The notes under the pieces were generated by a model, which ran no database searches, had not been told where the DNA came from, and worked only from the letters and a program-made list of their open reading frames with translations. DNA of 64,000 nucleotides, taken from assembly GCF_902167145.1 (NCBI RefSeq), contig NC_050096.1:272140622-272204621 (forward strand), read 5' to 3'. The position numbers and the translations under genes are program-made. Of the stretch, positions 30,780 through 39,858 are shown in pieces (positions within the stretch are counted from its first letter, which is position 1; each line of letters starts with the position of its first letter). This DNA comes from Zea mays. Lineage: Eukaryota; Streptophyta; Magnoliopsida; Poales; Poaceae.

Positions 30780-31490
30780 GCGGTCCACCTATGTCGATGT
30801 TTATGATCCGAGTGCGCACTACGAGGAGGTATCCCACCTAGTGCTTTTAGGAAGGTCGACGTCGTTGATCACGACTCAATGACATGTCGGAACACGAGAG
30901 AATTATATAGGTTCGGACCGCCTGGATGCGTAATACCCTACATCCTGTTGCCATTGAGTATTGAGTTTGCTGGTGGTGTACAAATTACAGAGGAGTTGCA
31001 GGTTGTGATGGATGAGATCTCCTATCAATCTAATGGTGGCGTGGTTACGATGAGAGGGATGATGAGACTGTTTTGTAGGGCGTAGCCCCTCAGACTTATA
31101 TAGATGACTGGGGGGATGTCCCTTTACAAGTCGTGAAACCTATCTAACTCTATCTGAGTCTATCTCTAACGTCGTAGGCGCCCTTGTTTATCCAGAGTTT
31201 GCTTGCTTCCTTTCGAGTTATTTTATGTGTATCTAGCTCTTTAGGTACGTGCGAACCATGCGCGCGAAGCATCAACCATTCTTATGCGACAGGCGCACAC
31301 AGATAGATCCTTGTGCAGCATTCTCTAGGATTACTCCCTGTTCCAGTCGTCATCCTTTTCGGCCGATCTCATTTTGCCTGGATGTGGCCCAATGATATGC
31401 CCTGCTAGGCGAACTGTCGGAGGCCCATCAGGCAGCCTAGGGAGCATATATGTGCTTATAAGGATCCATGAGACATCTATCTCCCATAAT
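30780..31490 (-). repeat. Degenerate gypsy LTR fragment
   Basis: It shares a series of landmarks with the Tat LTR at 9149-10548 in the same order: GGTTCGGACCGCCTGGATGCG then TAATACCCTAC, a TTATATAGATGACTGGGG TATA-like area, GCCCAATGATATGCCC and ATCTATCTCCCA. The borders are eroded and no target duplication was found. It is probably an old solo LTR or a truncated element in minus orientation. No coding sequence. Bases 31491-31718 hold nothing recognisable. Confidence 0.5.
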
Positions 31491-31726
31491 CTATATGGTC
31501 ATCTAAAACACTGTTTTGCAATGTTGACTATATTGTTTGGAGAGTGGAGTTTGAATATAGGTACACGTATAAGTGAATTGCTGAAGATAGCCTAAGCATG
31601 CGAGACAATTTCATTGTGCAACCAGTCGCCCTATTCCGTTCTATCAAACTTCGAATATATATGATTTTGTTTGAAGTGGTTGTAGTTTATCCATACAGTG
31701 CTATCTTTCTATCTTACACTTGTTGA

Positions 31727-32047
31727 TTGGGCGGAAAACGAGCCGAGCCGAGCTCGGCTCGTTCACTCGATGCGCAGAAAGAGGAGGCTCGGGTCGGCTC
31801 GCGAGCTTAACCTTAATAAGTAATATTGTATTAAATAGTGATTTAATAGTATATGAATGTGGAAAATATAATTACCATTCAACATTATAAGTTAAATTAT
31901 TCATTGTTATTGTTTAGTTTGATTAATTTGGTATAGCTCGCGAGCCGGAACGAGCTGGCTCGGCTTGGCTCGGTGAACCAACAAGTTCGAAAATGAGGCT
32001 CGGCTCGCTCGAGGCTCGCGAGCCTCGACCTTTTTTTTCCAGCCCTA
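31727..32047. mobile_element. hAT-type MITE with 8-bp target duplication
   Basis: 321 bp. The perfect 8-bp duplication CTTGTTGA lies at 31719-31726 and 32048-32055. Termini are TTGGGCGGAAAA and, inverted, TAGGGCTGGAAAA, typical of a grass hAT MITE group with GAGCCGAGC-rich ends. Both arms are full of the words GAGCCGAGC and CTCGCGAGC, while the centre is AT rich. No coding capacity. Confidence 0.88.
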
Positions 32048-32360
32048 CTTGTTGAGCTGAATGTTTGCATCAAAGTTGAAGATGAAAATGAAAGTTGGAG
32101 ACACAACTTGACGCTCAAAGTACGAAATATTTTTAAAAAGGCAAATACAGTGTACCTATATGATTGGAGCTGAAAGTTGAATCGTGCCGGACCGACATAA
32201 ACTAGGCTTATGGTGCGAATTCGGACCAATTTTTAAGCTGCAAAATATGGATTAATTTTGTCTCGTGCCATGCCATTCCTAAATACCAAAAATCTAGACA
32301 CAACACAAACTAAAAGAACCGCATGATGTCGTGCTGGCCAAACACGGCAGTGAGAAAAAC

Positions 32361-32381
32361 ATATATATAATATATATATAT
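32361..32381. repeat. Short (TA)n tract at the left edge of element B
   Basis: TA units with one interruption directly before GTTTAGGTATTTAGAGC, the element B terminus. Confidence 0.85.
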
Positions 32382-33697
32382 AGTTTAGGTATTTAGAGCT
32401 CTGGGCTTTGTGTAGGTAGAGAAAGCCCCAACCACCCACACGACCGGCCAACCAGGTGAGTTAAGCGTAGCCAAACGAGACCACCCAAACAATCGTCAGA
32501 CCATTTACGATCTCCTGCACAAACGTTTATGATGGTTACATTCCCGTTTTACGCAAACTAACACAACTCAGCGCGACTTATGGTCCACGGCTCCACGCCC
32601 ACGTTTCCGCCCCAGTCCGCACACCATGGCCCACCAGTCGATCAACGGAGTCTGCATCCTGGCCAGACCCCACCGCATGCCCCAAACCTAACCACTCGCC
32701 CGAACATCTAGCAACCCTAATTGATTTCCTCGTCGCTCTCGCCGTCGTGTGCTCCCACAATCGCCATCTCCAAGCGCCCCCGCCCCTGCCACACCGCCGT
32801 CTTCGTGCGTGGCGTCTCGATCCCCCAACATCGTCGCACGGTATTGCCTCATCCATCTGCCATTTCTCGTCTTCGTGCACTCTTCTGTCGTCACTCCACA
32901 TCAACAGTGTCGTCAGATCCCACTCCCGCTCGCCATTGCTCGGCGATTTGGTGCGGTGGCTCCACGACCCTCGCCTCCACCTCAGACGGTCCTACGCCTC
33001 TCGGCGCTGCTCTCTGGCCCCAGGCGGCACGCCATTCCCTCCCTCGTTCCTTGACTGCAAGTTGCCAAAAGCGACCGGATCTGCGAGCGCAGATCCTCCG
33101 AGGCAGCCAGACGCGGCGGATCCTCCGCTGCTCGCCGTCTCGGGGCTCTCCGGTGTTGGCTCGACGCACCAGCGCCCCCAGTGAGTAAGCTCGATCTCTT
33201 CGGTGATGGGGATTGATAGCCGAGGAGGCTTCCGTGGTTTTGCTGCTGGGATTTTGTTGCTTTGGCGGGGGATTGGAAGCTACTTCCACTGGCTACTGAT
33301 CAAACTGCTGGATCATTGGATCCCTGCCTGTAGATTGCCCCACCCGCACGACCCCCCGTACGGCCGATGCCTCCCCTTCCTCGTCTCCGCGATGTCGCAG
33401 TCGCAGGCCGGCCCGGGCACACCTCCCATTTGCACTGCTCTTAGGGGAATTTGATCCGAGGATTTCGCTTCCAATTTTTCAAATATTGCACCTTGATGTG
33501 CTTTTGACTGATTTGCAGTGGTTATTTTTTCGGCTCTATATATGATTATTAATTCACCGGTCATATAATTTTGTAATTTAATTTTGCTGCTCTATTTTGC
33601 ACAAATTTACACATAGCAGAAATTTTCTTTGAGTAATTATCTACAGTTGCTCCCTTTAAATCAAATTACTATTAAATTTTATCTCTTTTGATGCCAG

Positions 33698-34049
33698 GGT
33701 TTCAAGTTGACCAAACAGAGTGGATACAGTCATGCTCAAAGTTGGCAAGCTGTGTCAACAAGCAGACCCCCATCTGCTACTCGCTTCATGGGCATGCAGC
33801 AAAGCCTTGGTATTCAGCCGACACAGCTTGGGAAGGATGCACCTGTAGCAGTAAGACGATATCTCTTTATGCGATGGAAATTTTTCATGTCCTGGCCATC
33901 ACATTATTGAACTAATTGTTGCCTTCATATATATGTAGGGAGCTGCACGTAGAGTTAGTGCTCAACGAAAGATGATCGAGGTTGAGTCTGTTGCAGCTGC
34001 TGATAAACAAGAGATTCGAGAAGTAGTGAAAAAGTGATTCCGTGCTGAG
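33698..34049 (+). pseudogene. Captured exons of an unidentified host gene in element B
   Basis: Exon 33698-33850 (51 codons, GFKLTKQSGYSHAQSWQ start) and exon 33939-34049 (37 codons, GAARRVSAQRKMIEVESVA start) have consensus AG/GT borders and join in frame. TGA in the second exon (34034-34036, between EVVKK and FRAE) shows decay. I do not recognise the protein. The upstream GC-rich segment ending at a GTGAGT donor near 33181 may be its first exon. Confidence 0.45.
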
Positions 34050-34617
34050 GTGATTACACTTTTTAGTCAAATCGACATAGCAATTAATCACATTGTTGGT
34101 TGTACAAACCGCTTCTTTGACTTGAACTGTTTCACTGTTGTTTATATTTATGAATCTAGAAAGAATTCTGAGAACTGTTCTATATATTAGGATGATTATG
34201 CAGCATAAAAACTTGATATTGAGCTAAGTGGAAGTTACCTGTTACCATACTTAATTGCTTTGAATTAATTTTTCAAAAGATATGACTTGACTAAGCATCT
34301 AAAGCAGCTCCAATGTAGAACCCTAATTTTTGTCAGCGAGAATTCTCAGTTAAACTCTGAGACCGTTCACTTGACATAGAAGCTTGACATGAGGGCTGCG
34401 TATCATTAAATTAAAGTAGATGGAAAAAAGGCCTGAGGCACGGGACAAACATAACACACACTGAGGGAGATTGTGTGCATGAGTGTAACTTTGAGGCCTT
34501 GTCGAAATTAATGGTTGCAGTGACAATTCCATTTCTTTATCCTCTTTCTTTCTCAGGCTACTGCAGATTATTTGTTATCATTTAAGTACTCCATTACGTA
34601 ATTCATCTCCTTACCAG

Positions 34618-34905
34618 GTTAAGGACTTGGTGTTTCCTGTTAATGTGCATCTTGGCCAGCACTTCACTAAACCACCACCACGTTATTCTGAGGGTGCATT
34701 GGTAAGCAATAACCTTCTATGGCTTATTTTTTTCACTTGTTTACTTTGAGCACTGCTCATTTCTGCAATAAAACAATATTTATTTTTATTCGGTTCTACT
34801 AGTTCAGATTTTTATATTGCGCCTTGTTATCTCCAGATTAAAAAGCTAGAAGAACGTGGAATTGGGAGGCCATCTACTTATGCATCTATAATGAAAGTGT
34901 TACTG
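34618..34905 (+). pseudogene. Captured exons of a type IA DNA topoisomerase I gene
   Basis: Exon 34618-34701 encodes VKDLVFPVNVHLGQHF then TKPPPRYSEGAL. Exon 34837-34905 encodes IKKLEERGIGRPSTYASIM, with a GT...AG intron between them. The FT(K/Q)PP.R(Y/F)(S/T)E..LI..LEE.GIGRPSTYA signature is diagnostic of the bacterial-type topoisomerase I domain found in plant organelle-targeted enzymes. Only two exons are present, so no active enzyme is possible. The intact intron shows genomic capture. Confidence 0.72.
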
Positions 34906-35551
34906 GTAACATGACATTTTACTTCTGAACTATTTTTTACCGTGGTACTGTAAGGCTATTTGCGATGCATAAAGCATAGTTGATAGCCTTTCCTAGTGTA
35001 TATTTTTTTTCCTTTTTGTGCCTTTGATGCTTCTCATCTAGGAATTGTTAGACATATGTTAGGCTCACACGGTTGGGCCCTTTTGTCTGACTGCTTAGGC
35101 CTTTTGCCTCTTGTATATTTGCTAAGATGCTATTGTCATGTTGACATTTGTGTGCACTATATGTCCACAATTCCTTCGACAAGTAAGTAATATTACTGTG
35201 TGATACATGCAGTGAAGTTTTTGGGCTCCGCTGTATGTTTATGACACTACCTTCCAATTCTGTTGTCTGATGATGCAAGCTCGAACTCACTCTATTTAGC
35301 ACTGATGTGGGGTGTTCAACCTTTTGCTAGATGGTCTCTATACTCTGTCCCTGGCTCATCTTCATATCCATATATGTTGCCACGAGCACTAGGTTTTTTA
35401 AAATGTCCCTGCTATCTTCTGTTAGTTTACTTCTTCATTGTGCTGAGTTGCTGATTCACATGTCGCTGAATAATTCATATAAATCCTCCGGGTGTTCTTT
35501 TTGTTGTGTTGATAATTGTGGTCTTTACTGATTTAATAAAGACTGCAATAG

Positions 35552-35787
35552 GGAGACCAAGGCCAGACTTCTAGCGATGCTTTCCTGATGGAAAGCAGGT
35601 ATACTTGTATTCATTTGTGTGTAGATAGTTCTTTCCTACAGATGATTTTCATCCTTAAATTAACACAGTGCCTCTATGATATATTGGGTGCAGTTATACG
35701 ATCAAGTGACTGGTGATGTGATTTGCCATGGTGAGAAAAACTTCTTACAAGATGGGCGCAAGAGCTTTCCTAGTGGCCACAATTCGC
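35552..35787 (+). pseudogene. Captured exons of a lipid phosphate phosphatase (PAP2 family) gene
   Basis: Exon 35552-35598 reads GRPRPDF-stop-RCFPDGKQ, where the family has FFW or a similar string at the stop. After a GT...AG intron, exon 35694-35787 reads LYDQVTGDVICHGEKNF, then LQDGRKSFPSGHNS. GRPRPDF, CFPDG and KSFPSGH are the phosphatase motifs of plant LPPs, which dephosphorylate phosphatidic acid. The catalytic His of the third motif and all membrane helices are absent. Further sequence after 35994 (exon-like, starting GSREATVDLFLKSAEYLD) is from another, unidentified source. Confidence 0.72.
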
Positions 35788-36439
35788 GTAAGTTTGCAGT
35801 AATAAGTGGTCATAGACTCTAGCATTTAGATAGATAAGCTTGTTGTACAAGTGTAGAGCTAATAATTGAGGTATAAAATACCGGCTCTAGATTGTCATAT
35901 GCATTCATTAGCAGTAGTGGCTTGGGTCTAAATATTTTACAGCTGGTGCACTGTTACGACTGATGACAACATAAAACCTGTGGTTGCATGCAGGGAGTAG
36001 GGAAGCCACTGTTGATCTCTTCTTGAAGTCAGCTGAGTATTTGGACTGTGCAGTTCATCATGTACTCATACATATACCACCTCAAAGACGAATTATTAAT
36101 TTTGTTTTTTATTGCATTAATTCGGAGCACTGAACATAGGAGTTCACTGTAGAAGTTCAGTGGTAACACTGATGATGACTACATACTCTTTTATGAAAGC
36201 CTTGTCAAAAGAAGATGTCCTTCTCATTGTTGAGTACAAGAATAATTATCTCTTGTATCTTAATGTAAAATCTGAAACATTTCTTCTGTAAATGGTTAGC
36301 TTGCATTTTATACTATAATTACCTCAAATCACGTGTTGCCTTTTTCACCAATTTATGACATCTATTGATATGTTTTACGACATTTATTGATGTGTTTTGC
36401 GACAACCTCATGCATGGCATTTGCCATTATGAAATAGAT

Positions 36440-37130
36440 CGACGATTTACGCTAAAATTCATACTCGTTTACGTTGTGTTGTTTTGGTTCATGTTTTACG
36501 TTTAAATCCGGCCGAGCCAGAACTTGCGCATGATCGTAAGCGTGCGATTTTCACGCAGTAATTTAGGCCCTATTCGTCGTTACGAAACAGATCGATGATT
36601 TATGCTATTTTGGTTCACGTTTTACGCTGAAATCTACCAGTCAGAACCCGTGATGTACGACACACGAGATTTTCACGCCGTAATTTCTGGGCCTCATTCA
36701 CCGTTTCGAAATAGATATACGATTTACGCTAAAATTCGTAATCATTTACGCTATTTTGGTTCATGTTTTACGCTAAAATATGTCCGAGTCAGAACCCGAT
36801 CACGATGGGACGCGCGAGATTTTTACGTCGTAATTTTCGGGCCGCATTCGCCGTTTCGAAACAGATCTACGATTTACGCTAAAATTCGTAATCATTTACG
36901 CTGTTTTGGTTCATGTTTTACGCTAAAATATGTCCGAGTCAGAACCCGATCACGATGGGACGCGCGAGAATTTTACGCCGTAATTTTCGGCCCACATTCA
37001 CCGTTTCGAAACAGATCTACGATTTACGCTAAAATTTGTAATCGTTTACGCTGTTTTAGTTCATGTTTTACGTTAAAATCTGTCTGAGTAAGAACTCGTG
37101 CCCGATGAGACGCATGCTGGTACAGGACGT
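36440..37130. repeat. Subterminal repeats of element B, about 150-bp unit
   Basis: The motif TGTCCGAGTCAGAACCCG recurs at 36781 and 36931 and in diverged form near 37080 and upstream. Each unit contains GATTTACGCTAAAATTCGTA and GGTTCATGTTTTACGCT. This is the inverted counterpart of the array at 21522-22070. Confidence 0.85.
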
Positions 37131-37193
37131 GGCTATACCTGGCTGGGGCTTCCTAGTACTAATGGAAGCCCAGGGCTTCCATTACCTCGTCCC

Positions 37194-37211
37194 TATATAT
37201 ATATATATATC
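37194..37211. repeat. (TA)n tract at the right edge of element B
   Basis: Nine TA units immediately after the element terminus CCTCGTCCC. Bases 37212-37360 are AT-rich DNA without a recognised feature. Confidence 0.9.
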
Positions 37212-37360
37212 TAAAAAAATAAATCTTCAAATTATTTATGATCAATAGATTCATACGAGAAAGAAAACCATTAAAACAGATTATTAGCAAATTGGTTCAA
37301 AATTATTATTATATATTTATTTAATAAAACATATATTTTACTAAGATTAATATAGGTATC

Positions 37361-38610
37361 TGAGAGCACCTAGAGGGGGGGGGTGAATAGGTGATCCTGT
37401 GAAACTTAAACTTATAGCCACAAAAACTTGTTAAGTGTTAGCACAATAATCGCCAAGTGGCTAGAGAGGAGTCTCAACAAAACACAATACCACAAGAGAT
37501 CAAACACAGAGATGACACAGTGGTTTATCCCGTGGTTCGGCCAAGACCAATGCTTGCCTACTCCACGTTGTGGCGTCCCAACGGACGAGGGTTGCAATCA
37601 ACCCCTCTCAAGCGGTCTAAAGACCAACTTGAATACCACGGTGTTTTGCTTTGTCTTTCAATATCCCGTTTGCGAGGAATCTCCACAACTTGGAGTCTCT
37701 CGCCCTTACACTTGAAGTTCACAAAGAAACACGGAGTAAGGGAGGGAAGCAACACACACAAATCCACAGCAAAATGCGCACACACACGGCCAAGAATCGA
37801 GCTCAAAAGACTATCTCAAAGTTCTCACTAGAACAGAGCTCGAATCACTGAGAATGACAAACGAATGCGCAAAGACTGAGTGTGGATGATCAAGAATGCT
37901 CTAAGGTTGCTTGGTATACTCCTCCATGCGCCTAGGGGTCCCTTTTATAGCCCCAAGGCAGCTAGGAGCCGTTGAGAGCAAATCTGGAAGGCTGATCTTG
38001 CCTTCTGTCGACTGGTGCACCGGACAGTCCGGTGCACACCGGACACTGTCCGGTGCCCGATTTCTTTCCTTAAACGGCGCGGCCGACCGTTGGCTGCCAG
38101 AGAGCCGTTGATGCACCGGACATGTCCGGTGCACACCGGATAGTCCGGTGCCCCCTTCTAGCCGTTGGCTCGGCCACGTGTCCCGCGCAGATCGCGCGGC
38201 CGACCGTTGGCCTGTCCGACCGTTGGATCACCGGACAGTCCGGTGCACACCGGACAGTCCGGTGAATTATAGCCGTACGCCGTCGGCGAATTCCCGAGAG
38301 CGGCCACTTCGCTCGAGGCAGCCTGGCGCACCGGACACTGTCCGGTGCACCACCGGACAGTCCGGTGCCCCAGACCGAAACAGCCTTTTGGCTGTACACA
38401 GCCAACTCTTCTCTTTTCTTCTTCTTTCTGATTCTAATACTTAGACAAGTATATTAGTATACAAAACCAATGTACTAAGACTTAGAAACATACCTTTGCT
38501 CTTGTTTTGCACTTTGTCCATCCATAACCATGAATTCACATTTAAGCACTTGTGTTGGCACTCAATCACCAAAATACTTAGAAATGGCCCAAGGGCACAT
38601 TTCCCTTTCA
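37361..38610 (-). repeat. 3' LTR of the Sirevirus
   Basis: 1250 bp, on the minus strand from TGAAAGGGAAATGTGCCC to GGTGCTCTCA. Its first bases in plus reading match the LTR fragment 52518-52742 nearly exactly. It contains a G8-9 tract and a cluster of palindromes. Confidence 0.92.
38018..38367. repeat. Eight palindromic CACCGGACAGTCCGGTG motifs in the Sirevirus LTR
   Basis: Copies at 38018-38034, 38037-38055, 38114-38131, 38134-38150, 38229-38245, 38248-38264, 38329-38347 and 38351-38367, arranged as four close pairs separated by about 80-95 bp centre to centre or more. The core is CACCGGACA(C)(T)GTCCGGTG with 0-2 bp variation at the centre. Conserved palindromes of this kind have been described in Sirevirus LTRs. 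Confidence 0.95.
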
Positions 38611-38624
38611 ATCTCCCCCTTTTT
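38611..38624 (-). other. Polypurine tract of the Sirevirus
   Basis: Minus-strand AAAAAGGGGGAGAT directly before the 3' LTR start TGAAAGGG. Expected plus-strand DNA primer site. Confidence 0.85.
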
Positions 38625-38854
38625 GGTGATTTATGCCAACACAACATAAAGCAACTAGAATAAGTGCAAAACCACTTCAAATAAAACTCAAACTTATTTT
38701 GATTCATTTTTGGCATATATGGATCATCCTTTGCCACCACTTGGTTTGTTTTTGCAAATCAAACTCAAATCTCTATCTCTAAGTCAAACACACATGTTGA
38801 AGCATAAAGAGAGTCATTCCAAAAGAGATTGATCAAGGATTTCAAAAACTCCCC

Positions 38855-39552
38855 TGTTGGGGACTTGTTCTCAAATGCTTCGAATTAAGAACAAGGCAAC
38901 ATAAAAAATGTTAAGCGTTAAAGTCCTTCGTCCTTCGAAGCATTATGTCCCTTCGGGAAATAATGAGTTTCGGACGAAGGTCATAAGAGACAAACCTTCG
39001 TAAACATAATAAGTAATGACGAAGGATTCGTATAAAGCATGAAATATGATATAAGCATCATCATAAAATCATTTCTATTTTATTAACATGGAAAAATAGA
39101 AATGATTTCAAATTACAAATGTACCTTCGGTCCTGAGAGAGGGTAGAAAGTACAAGCGTGACGCAAAAGCAAATGCCAAGTCAGCCTGAACAGTACGGGA
39201 GTACTGTTCATCTATTTATAGACGCGAGACGCAGCCCACGTAAAATTACATTTATGTCCATTACATTTGTCAATGACTTATGGAAATCTGACAAGGTCCA
39301 CGTAGTCTTTTCATCTTTAAGTCGGTTCCCCCCTCTATTATCGCGACGAAGCTTCTCTGCACACAACTTCGGCTGTGCACCATCCTTTGTGGAGCTTGGT
39401 AATCAACCCGTCCTTCGTCTGGTTCAGGCTTCGTCCTGAGCGCACTTCATGTTCGTAATTCTGAGTCCGAAGATACCTGTTCACATAATCCACTTGGAAA
39501 ACATTGTCAAATCATGTTTTTGAGGACCTTCGGAGGACGAAGACCCCCAACA
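38855..39552 (-). repeat. 3' LTR of the young gypsy element
   Basis: 698 bp, TG...CA bounded. It contains a minus-strand TATA box (39212-39220) and a 9-bp perfect inverted repeat GAACAGTAC/GTACTGTTC (39188-39209) just downstream of it in sense direction. Confidence 0.96.
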
Positions 39553-39708
39553 GTAGCCCCTCGCAATATTAATTTGTTTGAAATAATAAATTCAGATTGC
39601 GATATGAACGAAGGCTTTATGCCGAAGGTCCGAAAAAACACCTTCCCTTTGCTAGAATAGCAACACTCAATGACAAGTGGGGTCTTTCAACTTTCAACGC
39701 ATCAAACG

Positions 39709-39716
39709 TATAAATA
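39709..39716 (+). promoter_or_regulatory. Probable TATA box of the antisense gene
   Basis: TATAAATA on the plus strand, 157 bp inside the element from the 3' LTR and 150 bp before the ATG at 39859. It supports an independent internal promoter for the antisense gene. Confidence 0.55.
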
Positions 39717-39858
39717 CGGCCATACCGCAAACTTATTTTGCACGCTTTCTGGCCAACCACTCTTGCTCATTCATTTTTTAGCTCTTGCACACTGTGATCT
39801 GCTAAGCTTTTAGCTTTGAAGCTTCGGCTTTGAAAACAGTTTTTTAGTGTTTCCGAAG

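Larger units (their letters stand above)
32382..37193. mobile_element. Element B: gene-capturing element in a TA microsatellite, inverted relative to A
   Basis: The left end GTTTAGGTATTTAGAGCTCTGG matches the right end of element A read on the opposite strand. The right end, read on the minus strand, starts GGGACGAGGTAATGG and contains GGAAGCCCTGGGCTTCC, matching the left end of A. TA repeats abut both sides. Near the right end the subterminal repeats recur (36440-37130). The interior holds exons of at least two identifiable host genes with introns retained, plus unidentified exons: a GC-rich first exon 32721-33180, then 33698-33850 and 33939-34049, which splice in frame but contain a stop. 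No enzyme for mobility is encoded, so it would be non-autonomous. Confidence 0.72.

Noticed and set aside
21450..37193. One 15.7-kb element with ~0.6-kb terminal inverted repeats
   Set aside because: Both A and B also have their own inner termini abutting TA repeats (25573 and 32382), so two separate elements fit better.
37428..37831. Open frames inside the Sirevirus LTR
   Set aside because: They are non-coding LTR sequence and are repeated in part at 52587; no domain is seen.
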